Below, piece by piece: positions 10,961 to 23,116 of a DNA stretch of 64,000 nt. This DNA comes from Piezodorus guildinii (Eukaryota > Arthropoda > Insecta > Hemiptera > Pentatomidae), in NCBI GenBank assembly GCA_023052935.1, contig CM041297.1, positions 92,597,521 through 92,661,520 on the forward strand, written 5' to 3'. Below the pieces are notes generated by a model, which worked only from the letters and a program-made list of their open reading frames with translations, was not told where the DNA came from and did no database searches. The first letter of the stretch is position 1. The number at the start of each line of letters is the position of its first letter. The translations under genes were made by a program, and so were the position numbers.

Positions 10961-11870
10961 AAAAATCTGGTGCGGGCAACACACGACTTTCACTTACCTC
11001 CTTTTTATAAATCGATTAAAAATTTTTCAAATACAATTAGAGATAAAAATTATTAAAACTATTAAAGGAATTAATGAAATGGAATTTCTATAGAAACATG
11101 TGTTTTATTAAAAAATCCATTATATTGTTATCTAAAATAATCAGTTAGTTTTATCGGCTTTTCATCACTCGTTATTAACTTTTACAAGCTCTTGTGTATT
11201 AGATAATATTTTTTCCTAAAATCTTTAGCTTTTCAACGGTAAATCATACATGTATATTACTTACTGCTCTTATGTTCAAAAACAAAAAATTGCATTAAAT
11301 TTGTTTTTTCAGTTTTCTCCTTTAGTTGTTTTTTAAAATTCGCAAAACTTACATACATAGCTGTTATTTATTGTTGCTAACAAGATGATTTGGTAATTTA
11401 TATTTAATCTACAAAATTAAAGGTACTTCAGAGGAAGAAAATTTAAAATATCGGCATTTCAGCCCTGTCACACCATTTTAATCAGAATGAAAACTACATG
11501 ATATTAAAGCCTAATAAATTTTATATCGATTTAGTGAGTTTGATCAAAATCATCAGAACTGTTTTCGAAAAAATCGAAAAAAGGTGCAAAATGCATGGTA
11601 TAAAGTGGCTCTTCTGGTAAGCTCATTTTGATGAAAAAGGTTTTGTAACGCGTCTCGGGCGTATATTTGTCTTTAATATGAAATTTCAGTTACTTAAGAC
11701 TTACCGTTTCCGGTTACCACACACAGACCTTTTGCGGGACTTTTGTATTCATGGATTGGTTATTTGGATTCAGGAACCCTAAAATGTGTATTTCCGTTGA
11801 AAACTGGAATTCGAAATTTTTCACGATTGCAATACTTTCCCTTACTATATGTATATAGTAGGTGAAAGTA
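10961..11870 (+). repeat. family B interspersed repeat, most complete copy (~0.9 kb)
   Basis: Runs from AATCTGGTGCGGGCAACACA, followed by CGACTTTCACTTACC, to GCAATACTTTCCCTTACTAT and a short TATA-centred hairpin ending GGTGAAAGTA. The two ends share the direct word ACTTTC.CTTAC, and GGTGAAAGTA gives a short inverted match to the left end. No ORF longer than background. At least eight other pieces lie in this window in both orientations: 5085, 5560, 7838, 35700, 35930, 37395, 43735, 47828 and 53975. The class is not recognised; a non-autonomous DNA element or Helitron-like element are the options. Confidence 0.7.
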
Positions 11871-11899
11871 AAAAGTAATGTTCAACAATATAAATTTAT

Positions 11900-12113
11900 G
11901 GTAAGAAAATATCTTCTTCCACATAAATAAAAAAAGGCAGAGAACCTGAGTTTGATGTAAAACTACTAATGGGAATTAGGTATTAGGTATTAGGCAGCTT
12001 AAACCGGACGTTGATATGTGTCGCTGAATATTCTGCCGATTTTTGTAATTGGGTTGAGGGTAAATACAATATATAATAATAAAGAAAACTTGATTAAACC
12101 TGATATTATTAAA

Positions 12114-12172
<59 letters not shown>

Positions 12173-12600
12173 GTATACTGTTTCATGTATGTACAAGGAG
12201 CCTTTTTATTTTCTTCAGTAGCGACTCCCTTCCCTTTATAAATCTGATGCGTTACTTTCACTTCTGTTAGGTTTGAGATAAATAGGATTAATTTGCATCA
12301 TGTTTTAGTGTAAACCAACACAGCAACAAGTTTTTTTTTTCAAAAACATATGTTACACTATGATCATAACAATGGTTTATGAATAATCTCAAATCCTGCA
12401 CCTTCCTTGCGAGTTCCACTACAATCCCTGCGACAATTTTATAATAATCTTCAATAATAGTGGTTCCCAATGAAGTAAGATTTGCGAAAATTATCGTAAA
12501 CCAGTCCACACATAAGGGACTCTATTACATATATAAAATTGCTATAGTTTACTAAATAGCTAATTTTCACTCCATAAAACGAAAGCTGTCCTGTTTCCTT
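11900..12600. other. spacer with composite microsatellite
   Basis: An A-run (12111-12131), (AT)n (12131-12160) and GTAT units (12161-12177) sit together. The rest is AT-rich and without a gene. The frames of 60-70 codons on both strands here are products of the simple repeat. Confidence 0.5.
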
Positions 12601-12604
12601 GTGC

Positions 12605-13295
12605 CTTATTAATAAGGACAGGACCCCAAATGTGTCTTACCGATTTATATGAAATTTTGTAGATAATCTAAGTATTAAACCACTAGACCCTGCTAAATAT
12701 GAGGGGCCAACGCTTCCCAGAAGTTGCGAAAAAAAAAAAAGCGGAGAGATTGCGAGCGAAAAACACAATTCATATAAAATGTCTGGTTCTAGTGAAGGTA
12801 GAAAAATAAATTTAATGTCAAAATTGTCCTATTTCAAAGCAAAATAATTTTTAAAAAATGTATATAATATATAAGTAATTTAAAACTGTAGTACTTTTAA
12901 TAAGATTTCTTAAAAACTGTGTCCCTCACTCCTAAGACGGAATGATAGCACACTTTTTAAAAACCTTATTAAAGTACCGTCTTGACGAGATTATTAATAT
13001 TTTTAGGTTTATTACCAAGCATAAAACTTAAATATTTTAATGTCTTATTTATTTCACTTATTATTCCGCTTGTGAGTAGGATAATTTTGACACCAAACTT
13101 ATTTTTCTACCTTCACTAGAACCAGAGATATTATATAAAATGTTTTTTTCGCTGGCAATCTTTCCGCTTTTTTTTCGCAACTTCTAGGGAGCGTTGGACC
13201 CGAATAGTTTACAAAATCTTAAGGTATAATGTCTAGTTTCATCTAAAAAAATCATTAAAATCGATGAGATACATTTGGAATCCTTTCTTTGTAAG
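12605..13295. mobile_element. ~690 bp foldback element
   Basis: The left arm (about 12605-12860) and right arm (about 13045-13295) are imperfect reverse complements. Shared blocks include CCAAATGTGTC/CCAAATGTATC, AGAAGTTGCGAAAAAAAA, GCGGA.AGATTGC, and GGTTCTAGTGAAGGTAGAAA on the left with its complement on the right. The centre (12860-13045) is AT-rich and also partly self-complementary around 12900-13020. There is no ORF. No target duplication is obvious. Confidence 0.65.
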
Positions 13296-13299
13296 AAAT

Positions 13300-14170
13300 A
13301 CTAGACAAAAAAAATTATTTTATTCTACAAATTTTTTATTTCAATTTCACCTAAGGTTAAACTATTACATACTGCTGTAATTTAAGTTTTTTAGTATTAA
13401 ATAAGTAAAAATATATACAAATATGTACTTTTTATACAAATCAACTTTATACAAATTCAACCTAGTTTTTTTCTTTAAGTAACAAGAAGGCGTCATTAGT
13501 GGTTGCAAAAACTTGAGCAAGCCTGAATAGGGTATTTGAGGCCTTTAGAACTTGGGGATTCTAACTTGTCCCACGACAAGATCCTCTTTCGCTATAATTT
13601 GCATCTAAATGTAAATTGATTCAATGGCAGACATTTTTTTCTTTTACAATCCAATACTCAGTAAAAAAATTGTTATATTTAAATAAATAATCAAAGGGAT
13701 CGATCTATCTAGAGGATAGTTATTCTTTTTAAAGTATAATTTTATTAATTACGTTAGGCAGCTTACTGATTGCATATTTATATGTGTGAGCGGAAAAAAG
13801 GCTTAAATAATGTTTTCACTTCTTCGCTTTGCATATGAATATCTTTTAATTGTGTAGTACTAAAAATGACTAAAAACTCTGAAAAAGAGGATATACGCAA
13901 TGAATAGGTTTATTTAAAAAAAAATATTCGTGTGTTATTTCCACAACCCAGCTTCACCAAACCAATAGAGCCACCATGAATAATTTAAAATTGAACAATT
14001 TAATTTATAGATGTAATTTTATAGATGATCTATATAGAAAATGGTTTTTTTTTTTTTTTAACAATTACCTATTACTGTCACATTACAAAGCATTTAATTT
14101 CAAATAAGTTTAAAAAAAAATGTTTGCAATATTATGTCTATGATGTCATAACTGGGCAAGACTTAATCAG
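13300..14170. other. AT-rich stretch without a recognised gene
   Basis: No repeat family or open frame could be supported. A mildly GC-richer patch at 13460-13620 has no coding pattern. Confidence 0.4.
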
Positions 14171-14174
14171 TACT

Positions 14175-14900
14175 TAAAAAATAAAATAAATAATAAATTC
14201 TTTATTATCCTGGGACAAATTCCTTTAAAAATAACATTTACATAATATATAAATTTGGCTTAGAGTAATTGAATCAATTTAAACAAGTTAACTAAAACTA
14301 TAAGAAAACAGACATACCCAAATGAGTATAAAATAAAATGAAATAGTTCCTTATTTTTCACAATTCCTTCATGACTGGATGGTCGTGGTCTATGAGGTGG
14401 TTAATAAATAAGCGGGATTTGAAAGAAGAAAGAGGAATACAATTCTATAGAATTAAGGATCGGATAAGATACGGCCTGTCGTAATGTGCAGATTGGTGGC
14501 CGTAGTGTGTAATCTGAAGGCCTAGAGCGTGTATAACTGGAACGGACAGAGGATTTGAATTGTAGAAGGTCGAAAAGGATTTAGCCACAAAATTCGGAGA
14601 CGGGGATGCACCTCGGGACCCCCAAGATAAATCCAACAAAACAATTAATTAGGCGTTTTTTTTTTTTACATCGAAATCACCAGGAATACCTCTGTATATC
14701 GTGCAACCATAGTCGAAGTGGGGGAATATTAGAGAAGTAACGAGAAGTTTCCGAGTTTCGCAAGGAAATAGGTGACGATGTGAATTCAATTGATTTAAGG
14801 CGGAAAAAGTACGACGGGAAATTAAGGAAATATAATTTTTGTAGGAAAGGATTTGATCAAAGATTACTCGCAGATTCATGAAAGTCGGGTAGAACTTCAT
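14175..14900 (-). pseudogene. non-LTR retrotransposon RT C-terminal fragment (different family), broken
   Basis: The minus frame 14649-14900 reads NLRVIFDQILSYKNYISLISRRTFSAL and then the block TRKLLVTSLIFPHFDYG. This is the pattern of LINE RT thumb regions of the CR1/L2-like type rather than the Jockey type seen elsewhere in the window. The frame breaks at about 14649 and continues to about 14445. The minus-strand 3' end near 14180-14210 contains AATAAAG followed by an A-rich tail. The N-terminal two thirds are missing. The clade assignment is tentative. Confidence 0.6.
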
Positions 14901-14977
14901 AGGATATCTATTTATGAAGAGGGTTGGGATATGTGGAACAGTTTCCTGAAGTGATGGGATCCTATTACAATTGCGTT

Positions 14978-15620
14978 TGTTTTTTTAACTTTTTTTTTAT
15001 TCATTTATTTTTACATCCACCCTGTAGCTCAACCCGTGACAATAAGCGGTTGATAACAATTCATATAAAAGGCATGTCAGGCATGAGGGAGGTTGGTACC
15101 TATTGGCATCTACTCCTATCTTGAGATCTCTTAGCCTTCTTTAGCTTTTTGAACTTTTGATATCCGTGAAGTTTGTTGCAAAAAATTAGTATGTTTATTA
15201 TTTTAAGTCCGATTGTGATCTTGTGTAAGTCTGTATGTAAAGTTTTGTTACTGACATACCAGGGTGATCGAGTAATGAGTCTTAAATATTTTGATTGAAA
15301 AGTCTGGATTTTTTTAATCTGAGTCTGTTTCACTATTCCATAAATTTGAGAGGCGTATGTCATATGGGTTTTAGTAAGTAGGTATAAGTATTTAGTTTTT
15401 GTCGGATTTTTAAAGGAGAGTGTTTGTAAAGCAGAGAATATAGAAGTCTTAGTCGATTGTTGAGACTCAGCTGCTTCTGCTTGATGTGAGGCCCCCATGT
15501 CATCCTTCTGTCGAAATGAGTCCCAAGTAATGAACTGTGTTGGTTTGTGTTACCGGAAAGTTGTTTATGTAGACTGGAGGGCAAGTGTCATGTCGTAGGG
15601 TGAAGGTGATGTGTTGTGCT
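14978..15620 (-). pseudogene. Jockey-like LINE tail, frameshifted
   Basis: The minus frame at 15360-15584 gives LLGTHFDRRMTWGPHIKQKQ and NNRLRLLYSLLYKHSPLK. A second frame from about 15360 to 15100 gives TYASQIYGIVKQTQIKKIQT, then LRLITRSPWYVSNKTLHTDL. Together they are the thumb and C-terminal region typical of Jockey-clade RT, split by a frame change near 15360. The 3' UTR runs to about 14978 and ends with AATAAATGAATAAA and an A-run (minus strand). 5'-truncated and inactive. Confidence 0.72.
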
Positions 15621-15679
15621 ATGTTTTTTACCGGATGCTCTTTCTAACTTCAAAACAGTAATTAATATATTTTATTTAA

Positions 15680-16438
15680 TTATATATTATATCTTTCGGA
15701 ACCATTGGATTTCCTTTCCAAAGGTTTCGTGTTTATCAATTCCAATGAGTGGCATGCAGGGTAAGATTAAATTACTAACAGATTTAAATTAGAGCACTTA
15801 TTATTAAATATAACTATAGACATAGATTTTCAGGCTTATACTCTATTTACACAATTTCCAGACCTATGATTGAGAATACTGAGGGGTTCGTGGTTATTAT
15901 CCTTTGCCATACAATATAACATTAAAAGGTTACCTTAGAAACACAGCTACCGAAGATGGTGGAATTGGTCACTACTAAGTTTCGTACCCCAGCGACTCGG
16001 TCTGCTCTCTGGTCTCCGACGGACTTCTTTTTTCGACCTCTGACTCTTTTGTGGCCTGCCTCGACTGCCGTTCTCGATGATAGGAACCGTCTTGTCTCTC
16101 ACTCCACTTCCACTGCCTCTTCTTGTGGATCGAACACCCTCGTCACTTCTATCCCCTCTTCTTTTCCAAAAAAAGTCCCATATTTTGGAATTTGCCGATC
16201 TTTTATCGAACAAAGGAAGGCAGGGCTGATATGGGAGTGCCCAGTCCAGTCTTTGTCCAGCCTAGCGGCTAGGGTCTAGAATGTTCTTGGGGTATCACGC
16301 TGTCCATGGGAAATCGCATGGGGGGGATGTCCAATCCTTTTAACTTTTACCGACAAAGGGTTATAAACCTTTACTTGACTAATTTCAAACTTATTTAATA
16401 CTGAACTTATTCCCTTAGTATTCTCAATACATAACAGT
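15680..16438 (-). repeat. family D repeat, minus-oriented copy
   Basis: Homologous, inverted, to 46160-46880. Shared blocks are CCCTGCATGCCAC, GAGAATACTGAGGGGT, AAATCGGCAATTTCC/AAATTGCCGATC and the GGGCACTCCCATATCAGCC-like block. One end reads CTTAGTATTCTCAATACATA, the inverted form of the TGTTATGTA..GAGAATACTGAGG end of the other copy. GC content is well above the surroundings. ORFs of 88 and 107 codons overlap on opposite strands here, but neither frame is kept in the other copy. It could be a non-autonomous TIR element or a decayed LTR. Confidence 0.55.
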
Positions 16439-16439
16439 T

Positions 16440-17640
16440 GCGATTTTAAAATTTAGTTTTAGCTTATTGACTACAGCCCAGTGACTCACCTTTGCGTAAC
16501 ACATTACCCAATAAATAATTATATATCTATTTATAATTGTTTATATTTACAAATAGTGGTGTAATTAAAATATCATATAAAACCAGGAGCCATCGAAATG
16601 TTGCATAAAAGAGACGATGCTTCACATATTCATGACAGTCTACTTCCCAACGCTTAGTATACATTCTTAGAAGATAATTATATATTATAGTGATTATAGA
16701 GATATCTGACATCCTTAAAATGCATACATGCAGACAAGGGAAATATTCAAAAACTAAGGTTTAAAGAAGAGCTAACAAAAATGGTTATAAAAAAAAAATA
16801 CAATAAAATCGAAAAGGTTAGTATTTATGTATACATTTGTACCCTGATATAGCTATTTGGAAATAGTTAACCATTGTGTGATGAATTGCAGCATTTTTTT
16901 TTTTAAAGTTATTATAACCTGGGATTTGGAATAGAACTATAATATATTGACTACGTGTTCAAACGTATATCCTGAAATATCAATATAGCCAAGGTCGTCA
17001 TCGTTTCTACTTCTAATTATCATAAATTTCGTCTGAAATATGCTGATGTTATAGTAAAACTATTTAAATAAAGTTTTTATTCATTTAGAAGTATTTGTTG
17101 TTAATCCATTGTTGAGTTGTTAAAGTCTTACCCAATATGCCCCAGGGTGCTAAACGAGCCTGTAAACTACTAGCTGTAACCAGATGCTGCTTAGGTATCG
17201 CGGAACTTGGCCGAGAGAACACTTCCAATGATCGATCTGCTAATTATCTCCAATTTCGCTCCAGTTACCATCCCATGGGATTGCACCGATCTGTCAGTCA
17301 GAAACTCACCTTCTAAATTCCGATATATACGTCTCAGTAAACGCCTCTTCGATACTCATTAAGGAACTTGTGATGTATAGCTCTTACTGTTTCGGGTGTA
17401 AGTTTCTACTAAGGTCGTCTTGGGGAAGATACTTTATGAATATTGGGTGAATAATAATGTCAATTATACTCTTTCAGCCTACGTCAAACGTCTAATTTAT
17501 TTTTTATTTTTTGTTCTACTACGGTTTGGCTTCTAAGACATCATCGGTAAAAAAATATTGTTGGTATTGGTATACATTAGAGCAATTACATTATGATTGC
17601 TCTCATCAATGAATCAAATATATAAACTCCTTAAAAAAAT
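16440..17640. other. spacer; GC-richer patch at about 17140-17440
   Basis: Mostly AT-rich. The patch from 17140 to 17440 has near-balanced composition but many stops and no recognised homology. Confidence 0.4.
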
Positions 17641-18475
17641 TAAATATTACTTTACATAATGTACATACACACGACATGGCGATTGGCAACGAAACTTGGA
17701 GGAATGTATGCAGACCATACAATAATCTTATCTAAACGCCTAAGTCCTGCACACGCCACCCATACATTACAAAACTTCAAGATTGGTGCAAATTTAACTA
17801 AACCAAGATAAATCTCAACATATTACTTGAACTCTTCGACATGAAACCTGCCCACCAGTATATCTTGACTACAGCCAAATTGCACAGACAGACACAATAA
17901 AATATCTCGGCTGCACATTTGAGAGAAAATGGAAATAAACTTCTCACACATCAAGAACAGACAGAAAACGTTAAGCAAAAGCTAAAACTTGATTGATCAC
18001 TACTTTCAATAAGTTTAAAATTGAAATTCAAACATAAATTGAACACTTGCTTATTAGAGCACATTCGGATTTCGAGTCGCAGACAGCCAAAAATACGTAA
18101 AATTCACATTCTCCAATTTAAAACATTCAGAACTATAACAAATTAGCACTAGCACAATAATTTACCTACAGACTTTCAGTCACCGAACAGATTCGAACTC
18201 CCTAAAAACGTTTTCACAATAACTTACACGGACACACAAACTCGCTAATAAAAAACATGGCCGCTATTAACATGCCCCACAACACAGCAGAAAGCTGAAA
18301 AGAACTTGGAGAGGGAGCTTCTGTACTAAATGCGTAATAGAAAGCACGCCAGGAAGAGGTGGCGCTTGACATATTATCTCCATCATTCCTATCACGCCAG
18401 ACTATCATAACGTTCCTTAAATTCCTATTGTAGACACTGATTGATAGGTGTGAATACAAAAAAAAAATTTAAAGA
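17640..18475 (+). pseudogene. Jockey-like LINE tail, heavily eroded
   Basis: In shifting plus frames: LQDWCKFN, an INLNI-like stretch, KYLGCTFERKW, HIKNRQKTLSK, then AHSDFESQ and, near the end, a helical tail ending at ACTGATTGATAGGTGTGAAT followed by an A-run (about 18445-18470). The order matches RT palm end, thumb and 3' terminus of the family at 24129-25210. More than ten frame breaks mean it is old and inactive. Confidence 0.6.
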
Positions 18476-18544
18476 TGATATACAAATTGTAATAGATCTC
18501 AATACATAAGAAATAAAAAAAAAAAAAGATGATATATGTATGTA

Positions 18545-18548
<4 letters not shown>

Positions 18549-18611
<63 letters not shown>
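18549..18611. repeat. (TA)n microsatellite
   Basis: About 31 uninterrupted TA units, preceded by GTATATATGTA variants. It follows the A-rich tail of the LINE fragment. Confidence 0.9.
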
Positions 18612-18614
<3 letters not shown>

Positions 18615-18950
18615 GTTGTAATACATCATTTATAATATATTAGGTTAAGTTTTTGTGTTGTTTTTTTTTAAACAGGGTAAAGATGCAGGTAAATCAGCCT
18701 TTGAAAAACTAAATCTATTCACAATCAATGTATATCTGAAGTCAATCAATCTATCTTATACAATTGTAATACCGTTTGTATTTGAAAATATGAGTAATCT
18801 ATTAAGCTTTATTAAGCTATTAAGCTAAGAGAGCTTAAATGTCAAAATTTATATGAAAGATTAAATTATTGACCGTGAAAAGAATATGAAGGATGAGTTG
18901 GTTCGGGTAGCGGGTATAAAATAATAGAAAATAGTAAAAATATATTTATT

Positions 18951-18989
18951 ACACAACGTTTCGACCCACGTTGCGGGTCTTCATCAGCT
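18951..18989 (-). ncRNA. hammerhead-like hairpin
   Basis: Minus strand: GCTGATGA, A, stem GACCC/GGGTC, then GAAACGTTGTG. Here the outer GCC/GGC pairing is lost. It is a solitary copy with no inverted partner nearby. Confidence 0.35.
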
Positions 18990-20600
18990 TTAAAACACAA
19001 ATACTTAATAATAGCAGAAAAAGAAGTGAATACAATTTAAAACTCAAGAGCAGAAAAATAAATTAATAAAATGTAATAAAGAAATAATTTATATCGAAGT
19101 AAATAAAAAAATGAAAAATGATTATGGTTAACAGCAATTTTTAAAATAACGTAAAGCAAAAGCCCGATGCCTAACAGGATAGTAAAAAAAAATGAAAAGT
19201 AACTATTAACAATAGTAAACAGAAATATATTATAGAAAATAAAAAGTAGATATATGTATAAAGGAGGATATATATAAATTTAAAAAGAACTATGTATAAT
19301 AACATAAAATATAATAATAACCAGTAATAGATTAATAGAAAGTAAAATAAAATATAAGGAGGTTGTGCCTGAGCTTCTCTCTCCAAAGCACGGAAGCTGA
19401 ATGACAGTGAATTTAACTGTCAAAATAAGACATGGTGGAAGGTGGCGCATTGCACGCAGTTCTACCTTTAAATAAAAACCCCGAATCTTTTTACTTGCTA
19501 TTTTATAAATAAATACATTTTAAGGAATGCTGGGGAAAATATGGAACAGAAAAAGATAAAGAACATATAACAAAGGTGTATTTACTTTCTCACATTCTCC
19601 GGTCAATTTAATTAAATTATTTTTAATCATAAAAACTGATCGTTCAATAATTAATTCATATAATTAAAATTACACCGCTACGAAAATGAACGCCTTGTAA
19701 GCACATACATGGGTGTTTCTGCGTTTATTAATTCAATTTTAAACCTAAACTAATATTTGAAGTTTGTGATGGGCAGTTCAAATTTAGATAAATCTGATAT
19801 ATGGACCTAGGTCACGTTCATGGAGGTATAACTTGATAAATATAAATATAGATATATGTGTTTGTGTGTGTGAATGCGATTATTAAATTCATATATATAA
19901 ATATACATCCGAACAGAATATCTAATAAAAACTTCCAAATAAAATCGTAGTTTTAATTTATTTTTTGTAGCTTTATTTACATACTTTCATTCATTCAAAA
20001 TAATTTCTTTTTTTAAAGATGCTACAAAACTTGTTTATATATATCAAACAACATATATGAAGTGTAAGATATTACGATGACAAAATTACATCTAAAGCTA
20101 ACGATATTAAAGAAAGGCTCAAGAAACACACAAGGTAACCTATCTTCATTGGCCTTTTCTTGAATCTTATAAATGCCTAAGCCAATAAAAGAATTCTATT
20201 GGATTCCAATAGTTTTCAGTTTAAAAGAAAATGTGGCTTATTGTCTTCACCTCCGTTGGAAATAAATTGTCTTTTTCATTCTCTCCCTTCTCTTCCGCTT
20301 TTTATTAAATTCTTCTATACTCATTTATTTTTTTCTTTACTTGTTGGGAGACTTTGGGGTTTAGTGAAATGTAGAATGTATCGAGTTTGTTTGGGGAGTT
20401 TCTTTATTATTGGTTGTGTTGCATTTTTGCGTATTTATAACACAAATATACATATATACATCTTTCGAGTCTAGCTTATCAGCATCAAATAATAATTGCA
20501 TAATTTATGAGGCTGAAAAATAATAATAAAATTATAGGAGCTAACAAATTTTTTTTTTTATTTGATACCAACAATAATAACTATCTAAGTTTTACATTTT
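18990..20600. other. AT-rich stretch without a recognised gene
   Basis: The 91-codon plus frame at 20199-20474 is hydrophobic and T-rich, without recognisable domains; chance is the likelier origin. A short patch near 19440-19480 is less AT-rich. Confidence 0.4.
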
Positions 20601-21150
20601 ATCTACCGAACTTATAAAAAATCAGACTGAATCCTCAGAATCATTATTCAGCCTTACATTAACTATTCTCATCTAACAAGAGATTAACATGGAGCATACA
20701 TACGGAATTAAAGCGACAAAAATTAACAAGACGTTACTAACAATTTTACATCTATTGGATTACAGATCACCACTAAATTTACAAAACAAGCGACTAATAT
20801 ACACGAATCTTCTTAGACCAATATGGACATACGGAGCAGAACATTGGGGTTCTGTACACGTACACACAAGCACAGTACAAACAACTCAGTCCAAATTTTT
20901 ACGAAAAATTCTTACCATGGTATGTTTCGAATCACACAATACAGAATGACACAAACATTCCAAGAGTAAATTCTTACATTCTCGACAAATATTACACGTT
21001 TCATTCTTCAACACATCACCATCCAAATCAACTTGTTTCCTTCCCTCCCTGTTACCAGGGCAAATCCAAAGAAGAGTTAAAAGACGATGCCCGAGAGATC
21101 TTTTAATATGAAAAACAAGAGGTTATACCAGAATAATAGTTTTTGTGTAT
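20600..21150 (+). pseudogene. Jockey-like LINE tail, broken
   Basis: The plus frame 20689-20949 encodes a thumb region: TKINKTLLTILHLLDYRSPL, NLQNKRLIYTNLLRPIWTYG, AEHWGSVHV, then SKFLRKILTMVCFESHNT. This is the LLRPIWTYG...PWYV block of Jockey-type RT. A preceding RLTW-like start and a following tail (to about 21110, with RRVKRRCPRD-like text) lie in other frames. The family differs from that at 24129-25210. Confidence 0.7.
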
Positions 21151-21930
21151 ATATATATTTTTTTTTTTTGTAAATGGTAATAATATATGTTTTATAATGT
21201 CCTTTAGATTTCCTAAAAGATAAGTGTGAAAATCTAAGAAAAGACGACTCAAAAATTATAAACTCGTCCTTTTATTAACCTTGATGTGTTGCATATAGAT
21301 TTTTTTCACTAACACGTTTTCTTCTAACTTCTCCTTCATCACATTCATACTGATATATAATCAGATAATCATTATTATTATTATTAAAATCATACTTTAA
21401 AAATTTGTTTATCACAATAATTTTAATACCGAATACTTTTCCTGAAAGCCTGTCCAGAAAAACAAAGGTCTTAATATTACTATGCCCAATAATAATAGAA
21501 GAACCCTGCTGGTCTGGGAGAGAAGAGTTCTATGGCAGATCTTTAGAGCCGTCAGAGAGCAGCATGGATGGATCAGGAGCAAAGTCGAGCTAATGGAATT
21601 TTATCAGAAATTTTAGGAGCCTAGGATTCGAACCATGAGAAGTGAAGTGTTGAATAATGCCCTGTTCTTACAAGGACTGTAGCGCCAATGGAAGAAGAGT
21701 CCGCATTCTACGAGTTTTTAAATCGGCAATTTTCGGATTTGAGCATAGTATTAATTACCATGTATATACATGTTTTATATCAAATTCAGAAATGATTGGC
21801 TCTTCTGAATATCTTATTAAGTTATTAGATGTTCTTTTTCTTTACAACGATCCGAATGATTAAGCAGTATTATCAGTATAAATATACTTAAGCAGTATAA
21901 ATGCATTGGAAGCTTACAGATGCATATAGA
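21150..21930. other. spacer; GC-richer patch at 21490-21730
   Basis: The patch shares words such as GTCAGAGAGCAGC and AAATCGGCAATTTTC with family D, but in a different order, so homology is uncertain. Nothing else was recognised. Confidence 0.3.
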
Positions 21931-22640
21931 TTTTTTTTAATCTTATTTATTTCATTTATTGAAGTTTTGGCAGTACTATGAGATTTGTTATCTGCTTATG
22001 CAATAAGCAAATATGCTAACAAATGATATGTAAATATATATATGTGAAGTGCGAAAATGCATAAGATACTAAGACAGATTAAAACTAAAACAAATAACTT
22101 TCAGTATATCAGGCCTTTTAGCCAGCGCCTCGATAGTCTTCTGGGAGGATTACGAGTATATGGGTTTGCGACAGTGAATATTTCTGAGTCAGCGGGTTTG
22201 AATGTAGTGTCAGTCTGTCGTGAAATTTATTGTAGCAAGCTGATTCAGTTTTTTTTTTCATTAGAAAGGTATGCCCATGTCATTCGTTTGGCAATGTAAA
22301 GGCCTAAATAATGTACTGTGAATGAACTGGTATTGAAATATTATTGAACAAGACCTGAGGACAAGAGTCAAGTTTTAGAGATAATGTGACGAACAGGCTC
22401 TTCTATTCATTCATGTGATTTTTCATTTTTTTTTCCCAGTAGGCTATGTCTTGGTGTGCTTGAAAAGCCTTAGAGACAACTATGTAGTATGTCAGGATAG
22501 TTGAATCGTCAGCAAACGTTGCTGTAAGTGTTTCTGAATTCTGTGGGATGTCAGAGCAATATATATTAAAAAGTGTTGAACATAATACACTGCCTTGAGG
22601 TACACGTGCTTTTATTTGTTGAACTCTAAACCTACTCTCA
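21931..22640 (-). pseudogene. LINE RT domain fragment (LINE-C) with FADD box, broken
   Basis: The minus strand gives VPQGSVLCSTLFNIYCSDIP, then ATFADDSTILTYYIV, which are RT motifs leading to the catalytic FADD (near 22510-22530). Next come KAFQAHQDIAYWEKKMKNHM, KLDSCPQVLFNNISIPV and a broken thumb. The element then runs into a 3' UTR with a T-rich (plus) end at about 21931-21960. Several frame changes. The 3' half is repeated at 30131-30375 in the same orientation. Confidence 0.65.
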
Positions 22641-23115
22641 CACGAAACAAATTTTTTTATCTTAAAAAATTGTTTTAAAACTTTATAGAATAATAAAAAA
22701 TATTTCGCATCGAAAATGTTCTCATAACGCTTTTCATAAATACAATTAAACGTTGGAGGCTAATTTTACCTCTTGTATGATTTTTCGGGACCGAATGTAT
22801 ATATATCGTATTATTAATATGCATAAATATGTATCATATTTTGTATAAAGTTGTACATTGTTTAATGAATTTTCGTTCTATATTATTCATTTTAGTCTAT
22901 TCTCTATTAATAACTTTATTCTTTAAAATTAGTATATTTTTATTCTGTACACATTTTCTTTTAGGTTGAGTCCTTTTTAATTAATTGTCTCTAATTAATG
23001 TCTCATAGTTTAACTTTTAAATGTTGTATTTCGAAGGAAGGAAGCCGGCGGTATGTTTATATCCTAACAGTATTAGTTTGCTTACGCCTTCAACAATACG
23101 CCGGCTTATCTTTCT
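22641..23115. other. AT-rich spacer
   Basis: No gene or repeat recognised. Base composition is extreme A+T between 22650 and 23010. Confidence 0.4.
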
Positions 23116-23116
23116 C

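Noticed and set aside
11999..12221. Overlapping frames on both strands with long Tyr-Ile runs
   Set aside because: Translation of poly-A and (AT)n. The same applies to frames at 18417-18629, 33599-33844, 35544-35807 and the poly-Phe part of 37780-38094.
15947..16279. 88- and 107-codon frames on opposite strands
   Set aside because: They lie in family D and are not preserved in its second copy at 46160-46880.
15857..16438. Family D as a solo LTR
   Set aside because: It has TGTTATG..-type and ..CATAACA ends, but the homology between the two copies continues past the presumed LTR edge and no flanking duplication is visible. Left as an unclassified repeat.
20199..20474. 91-codon hydrophobic plus frame
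   Set aside because: T-rich DNA commonly gives such Phe/Leu-rich frames. No splice sites or domain.
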